DNA of 9,395 bases from Anaeroplasmataceae bacterium (GTDB lineage: Bacteria; Bacillota_I; Bacilli_A; Acholeplasmatales; Anaeroplasmataceae). The notes beneath the pieces were generated by a model, which ran no database searches, was not told where the DNA came from, and saw nothing but the letters and a program-made list of their open reading frames with translations. This document shows positions 1 through 5,484 of the stretch, piece by piece. The translations under genes and the position numbers were made by a program. Position 1 is the stretch's first letter; the number at the start of each line of letters is the position of its first letter. The stretch is from assembly GCA_020024985.1 (NCBI GenBank), contig JAHHSW010000023.1, positions 1-9,395 of the forward strand, given 5' to 3'.

Positions 1-142
1 GTAAGCGTTTGAGCTTTTCATTTAAAACGACTATTTATTCCTATACTTATACAAAATATAGCAGTTTATAAAACTAAATATCTATGGAAGTTTACTAAAA
101 TGCATACTTGTACACTTTCATGCACTCTAATAAACTTTTATC

Positions 143-172
143 TAAAAAAGACAGTAGCCAATATAGCTACTG
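143..172 (-). terminator. Rho-independent terminator of the OYE-type reductase gene
   Basis: Reading the minus strand, a perfect 7-bp stem (CAGTAGC at 166-172 paired with GCTACTG at 152-158, 7-nt loop) is followed by a T-rich run, CTTTTTTAG, at 142-150. It lies 16 bases after the stop codon of the gene at 188-1294, so that gene most likely ends its transcript here. Confidence 0.8.
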
Positions 173-187
173 CCCTAATAAATCTAC

Positions 188-1294
188 CTATCTAATATCA
201 AATATACAATGAACGCCCTTGTGCTCAAATACACCACCAAGGCAGCCCTTATTACATCTTACACAAAGCTTAATGCTATCAGGCTGATTACTCATTAGCT
301 TATTTACATACTCTGGATCACAAATAAGCTCACGACACATTCCTGCACAATCAATTCTACCACTCCTTAGGCTCTCCTCTACAAATTCAGGTGTAGAAAG
401 ACAGCCAACACCACAAACAGGAAGCTTACTCCACTTCTTAACCTCATCAGCAAATGGTAAAAAGCAGCCCTCCTCCTTAAAATATGGATGCTTCTTAGGT
501 GGAATTGTATCATTTAAATCAGAGTGGTTAGCAAGTGCTACATGGAAGCTTGTTACACCAGCCTCCTCTAGTGCTGGTACAACCCCTCTAATTTCATCCA
601 TGGTAATACCTGCAGTACCATAATGTGGCTCCTCAATTCTAATGCATAGCTTAAAATCAATTGGCATATCAGGTAAAGCATATCTAATCCTCTTAACTGA
701 TTCAACCGCAAAGCGAATTCTATTCTTAAGCTTACCACCATATGAATCAGTACGCTTATTAATAAGTGGAGATAGGAAGCTACCACACATTCTATCTCCA
801 TGAACCTGGATACAATCAAAGCCTGCCTTCTTACATAAAATAGCAGCTGATCCAAATTCATCTAGTATCTTTTCAATCTTCTTAGGCTTCATTTGGCTAA
901 TATAATTACTAGTAAGCTCATTTAGCTTAGCTCTAATATCATTAGCACTCTTCTTTCTTATTAGCATACCAGGTAACACCTTTAGCATACCTAGCATATC
1001 ACTATCATCCTGATGAAGCTGAGCTGCAATTTTACAGTCATATTCATGAGCTATATCACATAGCTCCTTATAAAATCTAAAGCCCTTCTTTTTTACAATA
1101 GCCTTGGTGAAGGTTGATTTACCTACAGGTACATCACCTATAATAATCATACTACAGCCACCCTTAGCTAATCTTCTAATTTCTTCCTTGTACTCATCAT
1201 CCTTAAGTCCCATTGTAGTTGGGGCAAAGATAATCCTATTCTTTAAGCTTACTCCTCCATAATTGATTGGGCTTAAAATATTTTCAAAACTCAT
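188..1294 (-). CDS. Old Yellow Enzyme-family NADH:flavin oxidoreductase, short form with a C-terminal 4Fe-4S motif
   Basis: Predicted cytoplasmic FMN-binding TIM-barrel ene-reductase, related to the N-terminal half of 2,4-dienoyl-CoA reductase, BaiCD/BaiH and trimethylamine dehydrogenase; such enzymes reduce activated C=C bonds. Visible signs are the OYE opening (SPINYGGVSLKNRIIFAP, residues 8-25), the family signature with SPLINKRTDSYGG (175-187) and KNRIRF (190-195), and a C-terminal cluster motif C344-x2-C347-x3-C351-x11-C363. The protein stops five residues after the last cysteine. Long relatives of about 640-680 residues continue into an FAD/NAD(P)H domain that is absent here. The stop is followed at once by a terminator, so this looks like a natural short form. 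The usual HGAHGY active-site loop reads HGDRMC (165-170), shorter and without the tyrosine. The ATG at 1292-1294 has AAGAGG about 10 bases upstream. It is probably monocistronic. The family is sure; the substrate is unknown. Confidence 0.88.
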   Translation of the reverse strand: MSFENILSPINYGGVSLKNRIIFAPTTMGLKDDEYKEEIRRLAKGGCSMIIIGDVPVGKSTFTKAIVKKKGFRFYKELCDIAHEYDCKIAAQLHQDDSDMLGMLKVLPGMLIRKKSANDIRAKLNELTSNYISQMKPKKIEKILDEFGSAAILCKKAGFDCIQVHGDRMCGSFLSPLINKRTDSYGGKLKNRIRFAVESVKRIRYALPDMPIDFKLCIRIEEPHYGTAGITMDEIRGVVPALEEAGVTSFHVALANHSDLNDTIPPKKHPYFKEEGCFLPFADEVKKWSKLPVCGVGCLSTPEFVEESLRSGRIDCAGMCRELICDPEYVNKLMSNQPDSIKLCVRCNKGCLGGVFEHKGVHCIFDIR

Positions 1295-1347
1295 CTTTAT
1301 ATAACCTCTTCGTATTATTTTTTTATACCCTCTTAAGACTATAATTG

Positions 1348-1376
1348 CTGGTTAGGGCCTGAAAAAATATAACCAG
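1348..1376. promoter_or_regulatory. Inverted repeat at the predicted 5' end of the OYE transcript
   Basis: Perfect 7-bp arms CTGGTTA (1348-1354) and TAACCAG (1370-1376) are separated by 15 bases. The repeat sits just downstream of the minus-strand promoter at 1382-1410, around the expected start point. It could be an operator or a hairpin at the very 5' end of the mRNA. The sequence does not decide between these. Confidence 0.4.
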
Positions 1377-1381
1377 TAACT

Positions 1382-1410
1382 AGTATAATCCTCTTATTAT
1401 AGCTTGTCCA
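1382..1410 (-). promoter_or_regulatory. Sigma-A-type promoter of the OYE-type reductase gene
   Basis: On the minus strand, TGGACA (1405-1410, 5 of 6 matches to TTGACA) and TATACT (1382-1387, 5 of 6 to TATAAT) are separated by exactly 17 bases. The predicted start point is near 1375, giving a leader of about 80 bases before the ATG at 1294. Confidence 0.65.
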
Positions 1411-1423
1411 TAGGCTATAATAA
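1394..1423. promoter_or_regulatory. 30-bp dyad overlapping the -35 box, candidate operator
   Basis: Perfect 10-bp arms TTATTATAGC (1394-1403) and GCTATAATAA (1414-1423) flank a 10-bp centre. The dyad covers the -35 element and half the spacer of the promoter at 1382-1410, where a bound dimeric regulator would exclude RNA polymerase. No T-run follows in the minus direction, and it lies upstream of the predicted transcript, so a terminator role is unlikely. Confidence 0.45.
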
Positions 1424-1480
1424 TTAATTTTAAAATTGTTATTATATCGAGTCTATCATACTACAAATAATCCATAAATT

Positions 1481-1512
1481 AGTGAAAATAACAGGCCAAA
1501 GCGGCCTGTTAT
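1481..1512 (-). terminator. Rho-independent terminator of the SIMPL/macro-domain unit
   Basis: A perfect 10-bp stem (ATAACAGGCC at 1488-1497 with GGCCTGTTAT at 1503-1512) has a 5-nt loop and, on the minus strand, is followed by TTTTCACT. It begins 6 bases after the stop codon of the gene at 1519-2442. The T-run is short, but the stem is strong and well placed. Confidence 0.78.
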
Positions 1513-1518
1513 CTCTAC

Positions 1519-2442
1519 TTATTCATTATATAGTAAATCAAATATTTCTATATTATTATCATAATAAAGGCTTTGAAATTCACCCATATTCCTAGCTAGG
1601 GAATTTTCTAAATAATAGTCATGCATAAATATATCTAGGCTATCATTTGGATTAAAGGAATAGCCTGCAAAGCTCATTAGCTGAAGCAGCTCAGTTCTAT
1701 TAAAGCCAAGCACTATAGCCATTTTATAGATATGACTCTTTTTCATTTGCTTACGACCAGTTCTAAAGCGTGAGCAATCGTCCTTACCTATTCCATTAAC
1801 AAATAAGAAGCCCTTTTTAATCTTATTTTGCTCTAAATATTCATCTATAAAGCTCATAGGATTATCTATTCTACCATAAGGTATCAGCATCTCCTCTGTC
1901 TTCATTTCATTAAATAGCTTATTAATAGTAACTGAGGCTAATATATTTTTAGGAATAAAGCTAGGTGCCTCGCTTACCTCCCTATAGTCTTCTCCTCCTA
2001 TAAGCCTACTACAGCGAAGTAGCCTAGGCTCATTTTTTGTATATAAGGATATTACTATATTTAGGCTAAGCCCTTTATTTAGGTATTCCATTAATAAGGA
2101 GGTTAATAAATTATATTCCTCGCCCTTATTAAAGCCTATGCTACCACCAATTAGAGGAAGCCCTAGGCTTTTATAGCCCTTTTCTATAGAAAAATCTATA
2201 ATAGCTCTATAGCTAGCTAAAAGCTCATTATTATTTATGGCTACCAAAATTAAATCCTCGCCAGCCCTTCCTTCACCTATTATATTAATAATAGGCTCAT
2301 TAATACCATCCTTTAATATAGACCTAAGGCTATTACTATTTTTTACTATATCCTTATACCCTGAAGCATCATCTAATAAAGGGAGTCCTATAGCCTCTAC
2401 CTCTATATCACTTATATCCTCATTTACTATTTTTATATTCAT
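1519..2442 (-). CDS. Degenerate macro-domain protein fused to a helical, HTH-like C-terminal module
   Basis: Residues 1-140 resemble a macro domain, the ADP-ribose-binding fold. The opening IKIVNEDISDIEVEAI (3-18) matches the usual VxxGDIT...VDAIVNAAN pattern, and SLGLPLIGGSIGFNKGEE (92-109) matches the glycine-rich ligand loop. The Asn-rich NAAN stretch is missing; LPLLDDASG stands in its place, so hydrolase activity is doubtful. Residues about 195-307 look like the helical C-terminal module found after macro domains in other Bacillota proteins: a DNA-binding-like segment with SRFRTGRKQMKKS (224-236), then ALGxxxxEAxxLLxxAGY-like text (IVLGFNRTELLQLMSFAGY, 243-261) and a final helical tail. 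ATG at 2440-2442 has AGGAG 7 bases upstream, within the 15-bp gap after the SIMPL gene, so the two are co-transcribed. A regulatory or nucleotide-sensing role is inference. Confidence 0.72.
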   Translation of the reverse strand: MNIKIVNEDISDIEVEAIGLPLLDDASGYKDIVKNSNSLRSILKDGINEPIINIIGEGRAGEDLILVAINNNELLASYRAIIDFSIEKGYKSLGLPLIGGSIGFNKGEEYNLLTSLLMEYLNKGLSLNIVISLYTKNEPRLLRCSRLIGGEDYREVSEAPSFIPKNILASVTINKLFNEMKTEEMLIPYGRIDNPMSFIDEYLEQNKIKKGFLFVNGIGKDDCSRFRTGRKQMKKSHIYKMAIVLGFNRTELLQLMSFAGYSFNPNDSLDIFMHDYYLENSLARNMGEFQSLYYDNNIEIFDLLYNE

Positions 2443-2457
2443 AAACTTTCTCCTTTT

Positions 2458-3120
2458 CTATAAAAGCCTATAGCTTAGCTCTATAGAGGAGCTAACCTCT
2501 ATATCCATAGGCTCAATATCGACGCTTGGAGCACTACTATCACTAAGTAGACATCTAGTATTAAGCATATCATAGCTTCTATACTCTATGTCACTTATTA
2601 ACTCCTTATCGCTATAATTAATAGCTAAGGGCTTACCTAGGGTAATTTCCATTTCCCTAGCTATTAGCTTAGCCCTATTTTTAGCATTTTTAATGGCAAG
2701 CCTTATACATTCATCCTTATAAAAGGCCTCATCCTTAGCTATAAAGCTTAAAGAAATTTTAGCGTCAATTCCACCCTTACCTAAATTATATAATATTTTA
2801 CCTAATAATTCATTATCTATAGGGAATTTAAAGATAAGATCAATATCATATCTATAGCCAATAAATTTATTTCTATAATTATTATCCTTATCTCTATAGC
2901 TTTCATACTCTGCCTTTACATTAAAGCTTCTAGTTTTAAGCTTATCTCTATCAAGCCCTAAGCCCTCTAGTATGTCCTTTACCTCCGAGGTCTCTGCCTG
3001 GCTCTTAGCTAGAGTATCACTATAATTAGCTAGGGTATTAGATATTCTTAAGCTAATAAGGCAGGTATCTGGCTTAATATTAAGCTTACCCTCTCCTATA
3101 ACCTTTAATACATCCTCCAT
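2458..3120 (-). CDS. SIMPL domain-containing protein (DUF541 family)
   Basis: The 220-residue product matches the SIMPL/DUF541 family over nearly its whole length. It opens with the typical VIGEGKLNIKPD strand, has a helical stretch rich in Asp, Ser and Lys, then a GYRYDIDLIFKF-like strand, a KDEAFYKDECIRLAIKNAKNRA helix segment ending in AKLIAREMEITLGKP, and a C-terminal strand ending IELSYRLL. There is no signal peptide or membrane segment, unlike many secreted or periplasmic relatives, so it should be cytoplasmic. The molecular function of the family is poorly defined; some members are linked to oxidative stress. I place the start at the ATG at 3118-3120 rather than the in-frame GTG at 3127-3129, because that GTG lies inside the ribosome binding site. 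It is the first gene of a two-gene unit with the macro-domain gene, 15 bp apart. Confidence 0.85.
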   Translation of the reverse strand: MEDVLKVIGEGKLNIKPDTCLISLRISNTLANYSDTLAKSQAETSEVKDILEGLGLDRDKLKTRSFNVKAEYESYRDKDNNYRNKFIGYRYDIDLIFKFPIDNELLGKILYNLGKGGIDAKISLSFIAKDEAFYKDECIRLAIKNAKNRAKLIAREMEITLGKPLAINYSDKELISDIEYRSYDMLNTRCLLSDSSAPSVDIEPMDIEVSSSIELSYRLL

Positions 3121-3125
3121 TTTTA

Positions 3126-3133
3126 TCACCTCT
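3126..3133 (-). promoter_or_regulatory. Ribosome binding site that decides the SIMPL start codon
   Basis: On the minus strand AGAGGTGA, close to the ideal complement of the 16S rRNA 3' end, stands 5 bases before ATG 3118-3120. The alternative upstream GTG start at 3127-3129 is part of this AGAGGTGA and so cannot be served by it. Confidence 0.75.
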
Positions 3134-3166
3134 AGCCTAAGTATAGGCCAATTTATAAATTAGCTA

Positions 3167-3183
3167 GCGTCAAAATTTGACGC
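3167..3183. promoter_or_regulatory. Perfect 17-bp palindrome upstream of the SIMPL gene
   Basis: GCGTCAAAATTTGACGC is a perfect odd-centred palindrome (8-bp arms, centre at 3175) in the divergent region, 47 bp upstream of the SIMPL start codon. It has the size of a dimeric repressor operator. Candidate minus-strand -10 boxes lie on its downstream side (TATAAA at 3152-3157, TATACT at 3140-3145), but neither has a convincing -35, so I do not call a promoter there. Confidence 0.5.
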
Positions 3184-3209
3184 ATTTTACTTTTTTTTAA
3201 ATTTTTTTC

Positions 3210-3238
3210 TTGTAGAATTCTTTAATTGAGTCTATAAT
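3210..3238 (+). promoter_or_regulatory. Promoter of the TetR / FAD oxidoreductase / reductase operon
   Basis: A perfect TATAAT at 3233-3238 is preceded, with a 17-base spacer, by TTGTAG at 3210-3215, of which only TTG matches the consensus. A long T-rich run at 3185-3209 lies directly upstream and could help polymerase binding. The predicted start point is about 3245. Confidence 0.6.
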
Positions 3239-3250
3239 GCAATTAAGGAA

Positions 3251-3267
3251 TGTCAGTTCGACTGACA
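3251..3267. promoter_or_regulatory. Perfect-arm palindrome between the promoter and tetR, candidate TetR autoregulatory operator
   Basis: TGTCAGT (3251-3257) and ACTGACA (3261-3267) are perfect 7-bp arms around TCG, 17 bp in all. It starts a few bases after the predicted transcription start and ends 13 bases before the tetR ATG. TetR-family regulators usually bind such short palindromes next to their own gene. That this TetR binds here is inference. Confidence 0.6.
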
Positions 3268-3280
3268 AAAGGTACAGGCT

Positions 3281-3904
3281 ATGGAAAATTTAACAAGAAA
3301 AGAAAAAAACAAAGCGAATTTCTTAAGCTTTGCCCTAAAGGAGTTTGTAGAAAACGGAATTTATGATACCAAGGTCAGCGATATAGCTAAAAGGGCTGGG
3401 ACAACTGAACGTACTGCCTTTCGCTACTATAGCTCTAAGCAGGAAATGGTTTTAGAGGCCATTAGGCTTCTTTGGCGTAATTATATGGCTATGGTAAGTG
3501 AGGAATTTAAGCAAATTAAAGAATTTAAAGGTCTTAAGGCTGAGCTAAAGGGAATTTTAATGCTATACGGTGAATTCTTTTTAACTGATAAAAAGGAGCT
3601 TTTATTTGTTAGTGAGGCGGAAGCCTACCTAACTAGATGTGGTGTCTCTATTTATGTAAATAAGAGCTTCCCACTAGATAGTAATAATTTAGGTCCACTT
3701 TATAGCTCTATTTCTAAAGGGCTATTAAATGGAGAAATTAGTAGGGCTTTAAATATAGAGGATTTATATTATAACTGCTTCGATACCCTACTAGGCTTCA
3801 TGGAAAAGCTAGTTATTGAATTTTATAATAATAGAATTGATGAGGAAAAAGCCCTAAGAAGGCTTAATGAGGTAGCTTTAATGCTAGCTAATTCATTTTT
3901 TTAA
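3281..3904 (+). CDS. TetR/AcrR-family transcriptional regulator
   Basis: The 207-residue length is typical for TetR-family one-component repressors. The N-terminal DNA-binding domain is clear: a first helix with FLSFALKEFVENGIYDT (14-30), then the helix-turn-helix VSDIAKRAGTTERTAFRYYSSKQEMV (32-57), matching the family pattern xxxIAxxAGxxxxTxYxYFxxKxxL. Residues from about 60 form an all-helical ligand-binding and dimerisation domain with no recognisable subfamily. It is the first gene of a plus-strand operon; no terminator occurs in the 55-bp gap before the FAD oxidoreductase. It therefore most likely represses its own operon through the palindrome at 3251-3267 and is released by a small molecule, possibly the substrate of the downstream enzymes. 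AAAGG at 3268-3272 is a modest ribosome binding site 8 bases before the ATG. Confidence 0.92.
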   Translation: MENLTRKEKNKANFLSFALKEFVENGIYDTKVSDIAKRAGTTERTAFRYYSSKQEMVLEAIRLLWRNYMAMVSEEFKQIKEFKGLKAELKGILMLYGEFFLTDKKELLFVSEAEAYLTRCGVSIYVNKSFPLDSNNLGPLYSSISKGLLNGEISRALNIEDLYYNCFDTLLGFMEKLVIEFYNNRIDEEKALRRLNEVALMLANSFF

Positions 3905-3959
3905 TAATGGTAATGAGAAAATTATATATAGATAAATTAAATAAAGGAGATGAGCATTA

Positions 3960-5483
3960 ATGTATGATGTAATCATTATTGGTGGCGGTAATGGCGGACT
4001 TGCCTCTGCTGCTACCCTTGCTGAAAACGGCAAGAGCGTGCTTCTATTTGAAAAGCACAACATACCTGGTGGCTGTGGTACCTCATTTAGACGTGGTAGA
4101 TTTGAATTTGAGGTTGCCCTTCATCAGCTATCACATTTAGGTTCTAAGGAAAACCCAGGACCACTTCGTGAGCAATTCCGTCGCTATGGAATTGAGGATG
4201 AAATTGAATGGATTGAAATTAAGGAGCTTTATAGAGTTAACTTCCATGATGGTACTGGTATTTCTCTTCCTGTAGATAGGGAGGAATGTATTAAGCATTT
4301 AGAGAAGGAATTTCCAAATGAAAGGCGTATTAGAGATTATTACGACACTGTTTGGGCTTTTTGTAATGAGGCTAAGGAATTTGCTGAAAAGTCTAAAAAA
4401 TCTACTGGTGAGCCTGGCACTATTAAAAAGGCAATTATGAAGGCAGGCTTCCCTAAAATTTATAAGACCCTTCATAAATACGCTCTAAAGAGTACCCAGG
4501 ATGTTTTAGATGAATTCTTCACAGACCCTAAGCTAAAGCTTGCCCTAAGCGCCTACTGGTGCTTCATGGGAGTAGGCCCTGACCGCTTCCCATTTGCTAT
4601 TTTAGCTAAGTGTACTAATATTTATATGGAAAATAAGCCATACTATTTAAAGGGCACCTCTATGATGATGAACCAGGCTATTATGAATGCCTGTGAGAAA
4701 ATGGGTGGAGAGGTTAAGCTAAGCTGTGGCGTTAAGGAAATTATTGTTAAGGATAAAAAGGCTGTTGGTGTAATTGATGAATATGGAAATGAGTATTATG
4801 CTAAAAAGATCATTTCATCAATCTCTCCTCTTGCAACCTATGGTAACCTTCTTAAGGAGGAGGATATTCCAGCTGATGCTAGAGAGTATTTAAAGCCATA
4901 TACTGTAGGTATTAGTGCGATTACCTGCTTCATTGGACTTGATTGCCCACCAGAGGAAATAGGCTTTACAACCTCATTTACTCTAAACTATGAAAATCTA
5001 GATCCAAATGAAAGCTTTAAAAGAGCCTATGAGCTTCTTCCTAATGGAGATGCCCTAGTTGCGACCTGCTATACTGTTGATGATAAGAGTGTTTCACCAC
5101 TTGGCACCTCAGTTATCACTGCTGGTACCCTAAAATATGGTATTGAATGGGAAAAGCTATCACCAGAGGAATATTACGAGGCTAAATATGAGGCCGGTAA
5201 AAGAATTGTTGAAAGGCTTGAGCATCTTTACCCAGGCTTTACCTCTCATATTGAGGAGATGGAGATTGCAACCCCTCTAACCCATATGCGCTATCTAGGT
5301 CATCCAGGTGGAGCTATTTATGGCTATGAGCAGGATTTAAACCAATCTGTATTCTTCTTCCCTACTGAAAGTAAGCTAGAGGGCCTTGAATTTGCCTCAG
5401 GCTGGGTTAATGCCTGTGGCTTTGGACCAAACTATACCTATGCCGATGAAATGGCATTAAAGCTTGTAAAGGAGATGAAGTAA
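3960..5483 (+). CDS. FAD-dependent oxidoreductase of the phytoene desaturase / retinol saturase (CrtI/RetSat) superfamily
   Basis: A two-dinucleotide-binding-domain flavoprotein. The N-terminal Rossmann motif is G8-x-G10-x-x-G13 with E31 ending the second strand, followed by the family hallmark GG-x-G-TSF (37-43) and FEFEVALHQL (48-57). The C-terminus has the closing FAD-contact segment ASGWVNACGFGPNYTYADE (479-497). At 507 residues it is close to the usual length. Relatives desaturate, isomerise or saturate lipophilic polyenes such as carotenoids and retinol. No carotenoid gene is present in this window, so the exact substrate and direction cannot be read off. The ATG has AAGGAG 10 bases upstream (3944-3949). 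Codons such as GGT, ATT and CTT are favoured more than in the SIMPL/macro genes, suggesting higher expression. It is directly followed, one base apart, by an NAD(P)H reductase gene, its likely electron partner. Confidence 0.85.
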   Translation: MYDVIIIGGGNGGLASAATLAENGKSVLLFEKHNIPGGCGTSFRRGRFEFEVALHQLSHLGSKENPGPLREQFRRYGIEDEIEWIEIKELYRVNFHDGTGISLPVDREECIKHLEKEFPNERRIRDYYDTVWAFCNEAKEFAEKSKKSTGEPGTIKKAIMKAGFPKIYKTLHKYALKSTQDVLDEFFTDPKLKLALSAYWCFMGVGPDRFPFAILAKCTNIYMENKPYYLKGTSMMMNQAIMNACEKMGGEVKLSCGVKEIIVKDKKAVGVIDEYGNEYYAKKIISSISPLATYGNLLKEEDIPADAREYLKPYTVGISAITCFIGLDCPPEEIGFTTSFTLNYENLDPNESFKRAYELLPNGDALVATCYTVDDKSVSPLGTSVITAGTLKYGIEWEKLSPEEYYEAKYEAGKRIVERLEHLYPGFTSHIEEMEIATPLTHMRYLGHPGGAIYGYEQDLNQSVFFFPTESKLEGLEFASGWVNACGFGPNYTYADEMALKLVKEMK

Positions 5484-5484
5484 A

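Noticed and set aside
1..21. Minus-strand ATG at 19-21 followed by an open frame to the window edge
   Set aside because: Only seven codons are visible and the nearest AGGA is about 16 bases upstream, too far to support a start; it may be a gene continuing outside the window, but this cannot be judged.
101..124. TGCAT...ATGCA imperfect dyad left of the first terminator
   Set aside because: Only 5-bp outer arms match, with scattered inner symmetry and no promoter that I can place; chance is likely in AT-rich DNA.
568..861. 97-codon open frame on the minus strand
   Set aside because: It lies wholly inside the OYE-type gene in another frame, has no family resemblance and no ribosome binding site of its own.
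2237..2473. 78-codon plus-strand open frame
   Set aside because: It is antisense to the start of the macro-domain gene; its hydrophobic look comes from the reverse complement of AT-rich codons.
3127..3129. GTG as start codon of the SIMPL gene
   Set aside because: The GTG is part of the AGAGGTGA ribosome binding site that serves the ATG at 3118-3120.
3960..5483. Calling the flavoprotein a carotenoid desaturase (crtI)
   Set aside because: No phytoene synthase or other carotenoid gene is visible, and the linked NAD(P)H reductase fits a reductive role better; the superfamily is the safe level.
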